Assembly: GCA_020637195.1 (NCBI GenBank)
Contig: JACJWK010000010.1
Span: forward strand, 57,706 to 121,705
DNA: 64,000 nt
Direction of reading: 5' to 3'
From: Microthrixaceae bacterium
GTDB taxonomy: Bacteria > Actinomycetota > Acidimicrobiia > Acidimicrobiales > DATDAH01
A program made the position numbers and the translations under genes. Below the pieces are notes generated by a model. The model was not told where the DNA came from and did no database searches. It worked only from the letters and a program-made list of their open reading frames with translations. Within the stretch, counting starts at the first letter, position 1. Every line of letters starts with the position of its first letter. This document shows, piece after piece, positions 50,450 through 57,960 of this stretch.

Positions 50450-52018
50450 TCACCCGTCGCGGACGAGGTGCACCGGGTCGCCGATGATCTGGGCGCTCCA
50501 CGTGGTGCGGTCGTTCGGCTGCCCGCCGAACTGGTAGTTGATCGTCCACCAGCAGCCGGGCAGCGTCCCGACGGTGCAGGCGTAGTTGGTGGGCAGCCCG
50601 ATCGAGATGTCGAGCCACTGCCCGTTGAACAGCGGTGTGCCGTTGTTCGAGGTCTGGATCGTGCACGTCGTGAGCGTCGTGGAGCTCCCGGTCGACCGGT
50701 TGCGGTAGGTGCACGGCGGGACGCTGCCGTTGGGCCGCTTGATCGTCAGGTAGGCGTTGCCCGACTGCCCGTCGCCGGGGTCGAACAGGCTGATCTCGAA
50801 CGTCTTGCCCGCATGGATCTGGTCGACCTCGGCGAGGTAGAAGTCGGCGGTGGAGTTGGCGGTCTTGTTGAAGATGGACATGTCCGAGAGCGCGTAGACG
50901 CGGGGCTGGCCCGTGGTGGACGTCGACGTGCACGACGTCGAGCCCGCGCAGGCGCGGACGGCGTACTGGTTCCAGCCGTTGCCCGAGTCCGTCGCCCCGG
51001 CGATGCCGCTCGACCGGACCCGCATCGGGTACACCCCCGGCGTGGTGACGGTGACCCGGCAGAGCAGCGACCACTGGTTCTTGTAGGTCCCCGCGCTCGC
51101 CTCGGGATCGAGGGTCAGCAGGCCGTTCGCGCCCGAGCCGTTGCACTGCCCGGCCAGGCTGGGGTTGTCCTCGTTGTCGAGCGGCGTGTCGTCGGCGGCG
51201 AACATCTCGTACTGGGTGCGCACGCCGGTCGCCGCCTGGGACGACGTGCACCCGCTGCTCCCGCACGCCTGGGTGTTGTCGGCCGTCTCGACCGTCGGGT
51301 AGTTGTTCCGGTGGTAGTGGCCGGCGTCGTAGAGCTCGACCGTCAGCGGCTGCCCGACCATCGAGGGTGGCACCTCGATCGCGTAGGTGTAGCCCGTGTC
51401 CCGGTACTCGGCGTTGCTCTGGCTGCACCCGGTGCCCGACGACCCCGGGCCGCACTTCGTGGAGAAGGGGTCACCGTTCCGGTAGTCGGTGTACGGCCCC
51501 GAGATGGAGCCCCAGAAGTTCGGGTTCACGCCGGCCACGGGGTCGTTGCCGAAGCGGTTCAGCGGGCTGCCGAGGGGGACGGGCAGGACGTACTCGGCGG
51601 TGGCGGCCCGGGTGATGGCGACGTGGTCGATGAACAGCTCGGAGAAGAACTGGTCCGCCTCGGCGTCCTCGATGATCACGCGGAGCTTGCGGGGCGACGA
51701 CGGGTCGGCCGAGACGGTGATGGTGATGTCGTCCTGACCGTTGACGAAACCGTTGCGCTGCGCCGTGGCCAGCGCCACGGTCCGCGCCTGAGCCAGGTCG
51801 GGCATCCAGACCACGCCCGCCAGCGCCGCGGCGTCGGCGGCCCGTTGGATGCGGTTGGCGCGTGCATACCAGGCGCCCACGTCGGTGGCGAAGCCCGTGA
51901 AGGCGAGCAGGGGCAGCAGGAGCAGGGCGGCCAGGACGAGGGCGTAGCCCTTCTCACCGCGGAGGCGGCGACGGCGAAGGCCCGGCGACGCGACGGCGAC
52001 GGGAGGTCGAGGGGTCAT
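50450..52018 (-). CDS. TadG-like Flp pilus assembly protein
   Basis: 522 residues. The start has the pseudopilin-like GEKGYALVLAALLLLPLLAFTGFATDVGAWYARANRIQRAADAAALAG, which is the TadG/TadE_like (PF13400-type) signature including the RxQxAADAAALAG helix. A large extracellular beta-rich part follows with many Cys, Asn and Ser/Thr residues (CSQSNAEYRDTGYTY, NNTQACGSSGCTSSQ-like), unlike short TadG proteins. It is probably an exposed minor component of the Flp pilus. Third in tadE-tadE-tadG; the motor genes tadABC are outside the window. Confidence 0.82.
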   Translation of the reverse strand: MTPRPPVAVASPGLRRRRLRGEKGYALVLAALLLLPLLAFTGFATDVGAWYARANRIQRAADAAALAGVVWMPDLAQARTVALATAQRNGFVNGQDDITITVSADPSSPRKLRVIIEDAEADQFFSELFIDHVAITRAATAEYVLPVPLGSPLNRFGNDPVAGVNPNFWGSISGPYTDYRNGDPFSTKCGPGSSGTGCSQSNAEYRDTGYTYAIEVPPSMVGQPLTVELYDAGHYHRNNYPTVETADNTQACGSSGCTSSQAATGVRTQYEMFAADDTPLDNEDNPSLAGQCNGSGANGLLTLDPEASAGTYKNQWSLLCRVTVTTPGVYPMRVRSSGIAGATDSGNGWNQYAVRACAGSTSCTSTSTTGQPRVYALSDMSIFNKTANSTADFYLAEVDQIHAGKTFEISLFDPGDGQSGNAYLTIKRPNGSVPPCTYRNRSTGSSTTLTTCTIQTSNNGTPLFNGQWLDISIGLPTNYACTVGTLPGCWWTINYQFGGQPNDRTTWSAQIIGDPVHLVRDG

Positions 52019-52026
52019 CCGGGCTC

Positions 52027-52635
52027 CTACACGCTCGGTTCCAGGCGCATCACGGCGCTGTCACGGATGGTCAGGCCCGAGCCCGGGAAGATCCTGGTGA
52101 CCCACGGGTGGCTCACCGAGATCCACACCCCGAGGTAGTCGGCGCCGATGGCCTGCTGGGCCTGACGGTTCAGCGGGCACCAGCTGGCGTCGGGCGACGA
52201 GCCGGAGCAGGTGCTGCCGATGGTGCCGAACTGGCCGGGCGTCAGGGCGGCGATCTGCGCGGCGCTGTACACGTTGCAGAGCCCGGGCACCCCCGAGGCC
52301 GCCGTCGTGCACTGGGTTGGCACCTTGCCGTCGGTGGTGGTCGATCGGTAGATGACCACCCTCTGGATCTGGGCGTTGGGGATCGAGGCCACCGCGGCCT
52401 GGACGGCGAGGAGCGTGTTGTAGTCGGCCAGGCGGTCGTTCCCCGCGTTGCTGCCGACCCTCGCTCCCGCCCGGGTCGTGCTGGACACGGTGATCGAGTC
52501 GCGCCAGGCGAGGCCGTACTCCAGGATCCCGATGGCGATCGTGACGAGGATGGGGGTGAACAGGATCATCTCGACGAGCGCCGCCCCGCGGTCGCCGGCG
52601 CGCCGCCGGGCCCGGAGCCGCCAGAGGAGCCTCAT
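52027..52635 (-). CDS. TadE-family pilus assembly protein (second copy)
   Basis: 202 residues. DRGAALVEMILFTPILVTIAIGILEYGLAWRDSITVSSTTRAGAR is the TadE signature, with the Glu five residues into the hydrophobic helix as in type IVb pilins. The C-terminal part has paired Cys (PTQCTTA, GLCNVY, TCSGSS, SWCPLNR). The ATG overlaps the stop of the upstream TadE gene by 4 nt. TadE proteins are minor pseudopilins that prime Flp pilus assembly. Nearly the same layout as its neighbour, including the shared HPWVT motif near the end: a tandem duplication. Confidence 0.87.
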   Translation of the reverse strand: MRLLWRLRARRRAGDRGAALVEMILFTPILVTIAIGILEYGLAWRDSITVSSTTRAGARVGSNAGNDRLADYNTLLAVQAAVASIPNAQIQRVVIYRSTTTDGKVPTQCTTAASGVPGLCNVYSAAQIAALTPGQFGTIGSTCSGSSPDASWCPLNRQAQQAIGADYLGVWISVSHPWVTRIFPGSGLTIRDSAVMRLEPSV

Positions 52636-53252
52636 CGGGACGACTCCGGCTCCATGCGCATCACCGTGGTGTCGGTGAAGGTGAGCGACCGCCCGAACAG
52701 GCCGGTCACCCACGGGTGGTTCACCCGCACCCACACGCCCACGTAGTCCGGTGGCCCGTTCGCCCCGGCCAGCGCGGTCTTGCGGGTCTGCGGGCACCAG
52801 AACCGGTCCAGGTTCCGGTCCCCCCGGCAGCCGAACTCGGTCTCGGCGAGATCGAGCGCGCCGGCGCCGTACACGTTGCAGGTGCCCGGGATGCCCTGGG
52901 GGGCGTTGACGCAGGCGGGCGGAACCGGCGTGTTCGGCCCCGACGCCTTGTAGACGACGATGCGCTCGAGGTCCCGCCGGTCGATGACGTTGGAGGCGTC
53001 GGCCACCGTCTGGAGGATGTCGAAGTCGGCGGTGGTGTCGTTGCCGAACACCGACGCCGCCCGGGCGCCGTCACGGGTGGTGTTGGCCACCGCGAGGTAG
53101 TCGCGGAAGGCCATGCCGAACTCGAGGACCGAGAAGAGCAGGAAGAACAGCACGGGGGTGATGAACGCGGCCTCGACCAGCACCGAGCCCCGCTCGGAGC
53201 GCGCGCGACGGGTGGACGGGCCCCGCCCCCTGGTTCGCTCCACCTCGTGCAC
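52632..53252 (-). CDS. TadE-family pilus assembly protein (first copy)
   Basis: 206 residues from GTG 53252, which has an ideal AAGGA site 6 nt before; an in-frame ATG at 53294 lacks one. ERGSVLVEAAFITPVLFFLLFSVLEFGMAFRDYLAVANTTRDGARAA is the TadE helix with the key Glu. The distal part parallels the next gene (CNVYGAGALDLAETEFG, RFWCPQTRKTAL, VRVNHPWVTGLFG). A minor pseudopilin of the Flp pilus. It heads the tadE-tadE-tadG set and is divergent from dgt. Confidence 0.87.
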   Translation of the reverse strand: MHEVERTRGRGPSTRRARSERGSVLVEAAFITPVLFFLLFSVLEFGMAFRDYLAVANTTRDGARAASVFGNDTTADFDILQTVADASNVIDRRDLERIVVYKASGPNTPVPPACVNAPQGIPGTCNVYGAGALDLAETEFGCRGDRNLDRFWCPQTRKTALAGANGPPDYVGVWVRVNHPWVTGLFGRSLTFTDTTVMRMEPESSR

Positions 53253-53399
53253 GAGCAGTCCTTCTCCGACGCCGACGACGCGCTCTTCGTCCATCGGCAG
53301 CGGCGCCCCCCTGGTGAGGGTCGAACGGCCCATTTGGGGCCCGCGTCGGGGGGCACCCGGCGCACCGTGGCCGTCCCCCGGACCGTCACACCGCCTGCG

Positions 53400-53405
53400 T
53401 AGGGT
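53400..53405 (+). promoter_or_regulatory. -10 box (TAGGGT) for dgt
   Basis: TAGGGT, 6 nt before GTG 53412: leaderless start. Confidence 0.55.
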
Positions 53406-53411
53406 GGGCAC

Positions 53412-54545
53412 GTGGAACCGGTGACCGCCTCCGAGCGAAACCAGCGCTGGGCGTCGACGATGGAAGGCCACCTCGCGGGCGGCGCCGTGCGCCTCGCCCA
53501 CCCCGACGACGCGGGCCTGGGCCCGATCGAGGTGCTCGACCGCGAGGCCCGCGAGGCGGCCGAGGGGGCCGCTCTGTCCCCGCACGCCACGCGAGCCCTC
53601 GGTGCCGGCCGGCGAGCCCGGGAGGAAGCGCCCGACCCGCTGCGCACCTGCTTCGAGCGGGACCGGGACCGCCTCCTCCACTCCCCCGCCTTCCGCCGCC
53701 TGGCGGGCAAGACCCAGGTGTTCGTGTTCCCCGACGACCACCAGCGCACGCGCCTCACCCACGCGCTCGAGGTGGCCCAGGTCGCCACCGCGGTGGCCCG
53801 GGCCTGCCGCCTCAACGTCACCCTCACCGAGGCCATCGCCCTCGGCCACGACTGCGGGCACGGCCCCGGTGGCCACGCCAGCGAGGACGCCCTCAGCCCG
53901 TACGTCCCCGGGGGCTTCGACCACGCCGTGTGGGGGGCCGACGTCGTGGTGGCACCGCTCAACCTCTGCGCGGAGACCCTCGACGGCATCCGCAACCACT
54001 CGTGGTCGCGGCCCGCCCCCGCCACGCCCGAGGGCGCCGTGGTCAGCTGGGCCGACCGCATCGCGTACTCCTGCCACGACCTCGAGGACGCGGTCCAGGC
54101 CGGGATCGTCACCTACGACCTGCTCCCCGCCTTGGTGCGCGAGCGGGTGGGCACGTCCCGCAGCAGCCAGCTCCGCGCCTTCATCGGCGCCATGGTCGAG
54201 GCCGCGGCCACCACCGGGCGGGTGGGGATGACCGAGGACCACGCCGCCGCCCTGGCCGAGCTCCGGTCGTTCAACTACGAGCGGGTCTACCTCCGGCCCG
54301 CGTCGGTCCGCCAGAGCCAGGCCGTGGTGCGGGTGCTGCGGGCCCTGGTCGAGCACTACGCCGACCGCCCCAACCTGCTCCCCGGCGAGCACCTGGTCGG
54401 CATCCCGGGCGGCAGCGACGAAGCCCTCGAGGCGGCCGTCGGCTACGTGGCGGGCATGACCGACCGCTACGCCTGCCAGCAGGCCATCGCCCACCTCGGC
54501 TGGGCGCGGGAGGACCTGCCCGAGGGCATCGACGTGCTGCGCTGA
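53412..54545 (+). CDS. dgt: dGTPase-like HD-domain triphosphohydrolase
   Basis: 377 residues. FERDRDRLLHSPAFRRLAGKTQVF and RTRLTHALEVAQVATAVARACRLN carry the first HD His, GHDCGHGPGGHASEDAL the HD pair, and VVSWADRIAYSCHDLEDAVQAGI the last Asp. It removes triphosphate from dGTP and other dNTPs. In many actinobacteria dgt lies just before dnaG, but dnaG is not here; the gene sits between the divergent tad genes and the convergent rpmA. The extra N-terminal ~50 residues (MEGHLAGGAVRLAHPDDAGL) are unusual. Confidence 0.93.
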   Translation: MEPVTASERNQRWASTMEGHLAGGAVRLAHPDDAGLGPIEVLDREAREAAEGAALSPHATRALGAGRRAREEAPDPLRTCFERDRDRLLHSPAFRRLAGKTQVFVFPDDHQRTRLTHALEVAQVATAVARACRLNVTLTEAIALGHDCGHGPGGHASEDALSPYVPGGFDHAVWGADVVVAPLNLCAETLDGIRNHSWSRPAPATPEGAVVSWADRIAYSCHDLEDAVQAGIVTYDLLPALVRERVGTSRSSQLRAFIGAMVEAAATTGRVGMTEDHAAALAELRSFNYERVYLRPASVRQSQAVVRVLRALVEHYADRPNLLPGEHLVGIPGGSDEALEAAVGYVAGMTDRYACQQAIAHLGWAREDLPEGIDVLR

Positions 54546-54596
54546 GCCCCCCGCCCCCCGTTCGGCGCCGGCGCGCCCGAGGCTGTCGCTCACCGA

Positions 54597-54646
54597 CTGG
54601 TCCTTTCGGCCTAGTGATCCACTCGCCCCCTGGTCCTTTCGGCCTA
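54597..54646. repeat. Two 17-bp direct repeats in dgt-rpmA spacer
   Basis: CTGGTCCTTTCGGCCTA occurs exactly at 54597-54613 and 54630-54646, with period 33 bp. The rest of the 206-bp spacer shows no gene, only the terminator at 54702-54725. The repeat is less GC-rich than its surroundings. Purpose unknown. Confidence 0.75.
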
Positions 54647-54701
54647 CTCGGCCCCCCACCTTGAGCGCCCGACCGGACGCGACCGCACCCCGGACGCGAA
54701 A

Positions 54702-54725
54702 CGCCCCCGGCCGGGGCCGGGGGCG
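54702..54725 (-). terminator. Terminator after rpmA
   Basis: CGCCCCCGGC-CGGG-GCCGGGGGCG: a perfect 10-bp stem. On the minus strand it is followed by TTTCGCG, so it best serves rplU-rpmA; it may also stop dgt transcripts. Confidence 0.7.
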
Positions 54726-54751
54726 AGGAGCTCGGGAGGGGTCGCCGGCAC

Positions 54752-55006
54752 CTAGTCGCCAGGCAGCACGTCCACGAGCTTGCGGCCCTTGCGGTAGCCG
54801 AACTTCACCGTGCCCGGCGCCAGCGCGAACAGGGTGTCGTCCTTGCCGCGCCCGACGTTCTCGCCGGGGTGGAAGCGGGTGCCGCGCTGGCGGACGATGA
54901 TGGCGCCGGGCGAGACGACCTGGCCGTCGAAGAGCTTGACGCCGAGTCGCTGTGCGTGGGAGTCGCGGCCGTTCCGGGTGGAACCGCCGCCCTTGGTCTT
55001 CGACAT
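54752..55006 (-). CDS. rpmA: 50S ribosomal protein L27
   Basis: 84 residues, full length. SKTKGGGSTRNGRDSHAQRLGVK, then IIVRQRGTRFHPGENVGRGKDDTLFALAPG, are L27. It reaches towards the peptidyl-transferase centre. The N-terminus starts directly with the mature-like MSKTKGGG and lacks the cleavable extension of Firmicutes. It lies 2 bp after rplU with AAGGG before the ATG, so it is co-transcribed. The usual next gene obgE is 4.3 kb away, displaced by dgt and tad genes. Confidence 0.98.
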   Translation of the reverse strand: MSKTKGGGSTRNGRDSHAQRLGVKLFDGQVVSPGAIIVRQRGTRFHPGENVGRGKDDTLFALAPGTVKFGYRKGRKLVDVLPGD

Positions 55007-55008
55007 GG

Positions 55009-55317
55009 CTAGCCCTTCTCGATCCCGGTGATCTCGATGTTGCTGTAGTGCTGGCGGTGCCCCCAGCGCTTGCGCTGGTTCGACTTGTTCTTGTACGTGA
55101 AACCGGTGATCTTCGGGCCCTTGGCCTCGCCCAGCACCTTGGCCGACACCGTGGCCTTGGACAGGGCGTCGGGCGCCGACACCACCGTGTCGCCGTCCAC
55201 GAGCAGCACCGGGGTCAGCTCGACGGTCCCGTCGTCCTGGCCCAGCTTCTCGACGAGCAGGGTCTGGCCCTCCTCGACCTTGTACTGCTTGCCACCGGTC
55301 TTGATCACCGCATACAT
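55009..55317 (-). CDS. rplU: 50S ribosomal protein L21
   Basis: 102 residues, full length. MYAVIKTGGKQYKVEEGQTLLVEKL and ITGFTYKNKSNQRKRWGHRQHYSNIEITGI are L21. It binds 23S rRNA next to L20. The ATG at 55317 has no ribosome site and lies 10 nt after TAGGCT, so the leader is only a few bases. It heads rplU-rpmA, downstream of rne as in other actinobacteria. Confidence 0.98.
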   Translation of the reverse strand: MYAVIKTGGKQYKVEEGQTLLVEKLGQDDGTVELTPVLLVDGDTVVSAPDALSKATVSAKVLGEAKGPKITGFTYKNKSNQRKRWGHRQHYSNIEITGIEKG

Positions 55318-55327
55318 AGGAAGGACA

Positions 55328-55333
55328 AGCCTA
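55328..55333 (-). promoter_or_regulatory. -10 box (TAGGCT) for rplU-rpmA
   Basis: Minus-strand TAGGCT, 10 nt before the rplU ATG, in the 51-bp gap after rne. Confidence 0.5.
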
Positions 55334-55368
55334 CTGGCGCGCGCCCCGAACCGGCCAACCGGCTCGGA

Positions 55369-57213
55369 TCAGATGTCGAGCAGCTCGGGGTCGAAGCGCA
55401 GGCCGCGACCCTCGCACTCGGGGCACAGCGACGAGAACGACTCGATCAGGCCCTCGCCGATGCGCTTGCGGGTCATCTCCACCAAGCCGAGCTCGGAGAT
55501 GTCGAACACCTGCGTGCGGGTCTTGTCCAGCGCCAACGCCTCGCGGAACGTGGCGATGACCTCCTCGCGGTTCTTCTTGATCTCCATGTCGATGAAGTCG
55601 ATGACCACGATCCCGCCGATGTCTCGGAGGCGGAGCTGGCGCGCCACCTCCACCGCCGCCTCGAGGTTGTTGCGGAAGACCGTCTCCTCCAGGTTCGACG
55701 TGCCGACGTTCTTGCCGGTGTTGACGTCGATGACGGTGAGGGCCTCGGTGTGCTCGATGATGAGCGAGCCGCCCGAGGGCAGCCACACCTTGCGGTCGAG
55801 GGCCTTGTGGATCTGCTCGTGCACGTGCTGGCGCTCGAACAGCGACAGCTCGGACCCCTCGCGGTCGTAGTACTCGACCCGGTCGGCCAGGGCCGGAGAG
55901 ATGCTGGCGACGTAGTCCCGGACGTCCTCGTACAGCGCCCGGTCGTCGATCACGATGCCGCGGTAGTCCTTGTTGAACTCCTCACGGATCACCCGCAGCG
56001 CCATGTCGGGCTCGCGGTAGAGCAGCGCCGGGGCCTGGGACTTCTTGGCCAGCGCCTCGATGCGGGTCCACTGCTCGCCGAGACGGGCGACGTCGCGCTC
56101 GATCTCCTCCGCGGTCACGCCCTCGGCGGCGGTGCGCACGATGATCCCGTGGCCCTTCGGCCGCACCCGGTCCAGGATGGACCGGAGGCGCTTGCGCTCG
56201 GTGTCGGCGAGGCGCTTGGAGATGCCGTAGGTGGTGCTGTTGGGGATCAGCACCACGAAACGGCCCGGCAGCGACACCTCCTGGGTGAGGCGGGCGCCCT
56301 TGGCCCCGATCGGGTTCTTGGTGACCTGGCAGATGATGCTCTGCTTGGGCTTGAGGATCTGCTCGATGCGAGCGGGGCCCTTCTCCTCGATGTCCTCGGC
56401 GTCGTACTGGACGTCACCGCGGTAGAGCACCGCGTTCTTCGGCGTGCCGATGTCGATGAAGGCCGCCTCCATGCCGGGCAGGACGTTCTGCACCTTGCCC
56501 AGGTAGATGTTGCCGTGGATCTGGGTGGTGTCGTCCGACGGGCGCGAGACGTAGTGCTCGATGAGGGCGCGGCCCTCCTGGACCGCGATCTGGGTGGCCG
56601 ACGGACGCACCGACACGCTCATGAGGTAGCGACCGACCGGACGGCCCTTGCGCTCGCGGCCCCGGCGCTTCTTCAGGGTGGCGTCGTCGAGCTCGACCGG
56701 CGCCCCGGACGTGACCGCGTCGACGGGCTCGGCGCTGCCACGGGCCCCGCTGCGGGTCTTGCCGCCCTGGGCCCGGGCCCGGCCGGCGGTGCCGGGTGGG
56801 GGCGAGCCGGCGCCCGCCGGGCCGCGACCGCCGCCCTTGGCGCCGCCGCCGTTCTGGCCCTGACCCCGGCCCTGGCCCTGGCCCTGACCGCCGCGGTTCT
56901 GGCCGCCACCGCCCCGGCCCCGTCCGCCCCGTCGGCGGCGCTTGCGGGCGCCGCCGCCGTCACCACCCGAGGACCCACCCGGGCGCGCCGCGCCCCCGGA
57001 GGGCGCGGGAGGTGCCGGCATGGTGTCGCCGATCTGCGGCTTGCGGCGAACCAGTGCCTTCTCGGCCGCCTCCGGGGACTTGGGGCGACCCTCGATGCTG
57101 CGCTCGGGCAGCTCGTCGGGGTTCTTGGGGTCAGCGTCGGGGGCGGGGCGCCGGGCCTTCGGCGACGAGGTCGCCTCGGGGGCCACGCGGCCGCCTGGAG
57201 TGTCGTCGGACAT
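55369..57213 (-). CDS. rne: Ribonuclease E/G family protein
   Basis: 614 residues. Residues 1-195 are disordered and low-complexity with RGG and GQ repeats (RKRRRRGGRGRGGGGQNRGG, GQGQGRGQGQNGGG). An S1 domain follows (SRPSDDTTQIHGNIYLGKVQNVLPGMEAAFIDIG), then the RNase H/DNase I-like core (LIIEHTEALTVIDVNTGKNVG, DIGGIVVIDFIDMEIKKNREEV) and the Zn-link CPECEGRG. It cuts single-stranded RNA for rRNA, tRNA and mRNA processing. Here the scaffold tail is at the N-terminus. ATG 57213 with AGAAGGGA before it. It stands between the DUF2344 and rplU genes. Confidence 0.96.
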   Translation of the reverse strand: MSDDTPGGRVAPEATSSPKARRPAPDADPKNPDELPERSIEGRPKSPEAAEKALVRRKPQIGDTMPAPPAPSGGAARPGGSSGGDGGGARKRRRRGGRGRGGGGQNRGGQGQGQGRGQGQNGGGAKGGGRGPAGAGSPPPGTAGRARAQGGKTRSGARGSAEPVDAVTSGAPVELDDATLKKRRGRERKGRPVGRYLMSVSVRPSATQIAVQEGRALIEHYVSRPSDDTTQIHGNIYLGKVQNVLPGMEAAFIDIGTPKNAVLYRGDVQYDAEDIEEKGPARIEQILKPKQSIICQVTKNPIGAKGARLTQEVSLPGRFVVLIPNSTTYGISKRLADTERKRLRSILDRVRPKGHGIIVRTAAEGVTAEEIERDVARLGEQWTRIEALAKKSQAPALLYREPDMALRVIREEFNKDYRGIVIDDRALYEDVRDYVASISPALADRVEYYDREGSELSLFERQHVHEQIHKALDRKVWLPSGGSLIIEHTEALTVIDVNTGKNVGTSNLEETVFRNNLEAAVEVARQLRLRDIGGIVVIDFIDMEIKKNREEVIATFREALALDKTRTQVFDISELGLVEMTRKRIGEGLIESFSSLCPECEGRGLRFDPELLDI

Positions 57214-57228
57214 CGGAGAGTTCCCTTC

Positions 57229-57960
57229 TCATGACGCACGCACCTCGGCGTGCGCGGAGGACGACGCGACTGGGCCACCGGGCGAGAGCGGCTCGCACCG
57301 GACGCCGTCGAGCGTCATCCACTGGTGAATTCGGGTGACCCGGCGCTCGGTGAGCACCGGGTCGAGTGCGGCGAGCAGCTCGGAGGGCCGCACGCTGCGG
57401 GGTTGGGTGCCCACCTCGGCCTCGAGGAGCGCCCCGTCGGGCGACTCCCCCACGACCGAGAGGGCGAGGAGGTACGGGCGCAGGTCGTCGGTGACCTGCT
57501 TGGACTTGCGCTCGCGGGTGATGACGATCTCGTCCGCGGCCAGCGCCCGGGCGGCGACCGCCGCGAGCTGCGACCCGGTGGTGCCCCCGACCTCGAGGTG
57601 CCAGGTGCAGCTGGTGACCGCCTGCTGCAACGACATCACACCAGTGTCCACGATCGCGGCGGCGACGACGGTGATCCCCCCGGGGAGGCAGGACGTCAGG
57701 CGATCGGGCAGCGTGGCGGGATCGAACCCGTCGGCGGCGTCGTCCCCCAGGTCCAGGTCGACGTCGAGGTACTCGGCCAGCGACTCCGCGCCGGTCGGCA
57801 GGGCGAGGCCGAAGTGCAGCCGGGGCCGGGGCGTGAAGCCCTGCGTGTACGCGACGGGCAGCTCGGCCCGCCGGAGAGCCCGCTCCCACACGCGCGCCAC
57901 GTCGCGGTGGCTCGTGAAGCGCACCTTGCCCTGCTTGGCGAAGCGGAGCCGGACCTTCAT
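57229..57960 (-). CDS. TIGR03936-type radical-SAM-associated protein (DUF2344)
   Basis: 243 residues. VRLRFAKQGKVRFTSHRDVARVWERALRRAELPVAYTQGFTPRPRLHFGLALPTGAESLAEYLDV is the family signature. It overlaps the radical SAM gene by 4 nt (ATGA), and in many bacteria the two are one polypeptide or adjoining genes. The function of the pair is unknown, though the partner's B12 and iron-sulfur domains suggest a nucleotide or RNA-modifying enzyme; the conserved place beside rne fits RNA work (inference). ATG 57960. Confidence 0.92.
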   Translation of the reverse strand: MKVRLRFAKQGKVRFTSHRDVARVWERALRRAELPVAYTQGFTPRPRLHFGLALPTGAESLAEYLDVDLDLGDDAADGFDPATLPDRLTSCLPGGITVVAAAIVDTGVMSLQQAVTSCTWHLEVGGTTGSQLAAVAARALAADEIVITRERKSKQVTDDLRPYLLALSVVGESPDGALLEAEVGTQPRSVRPSELLAALDPVLTERRVTRIHQWMTLDGVRCEPLSPGGPVASSSAHAEVRAS

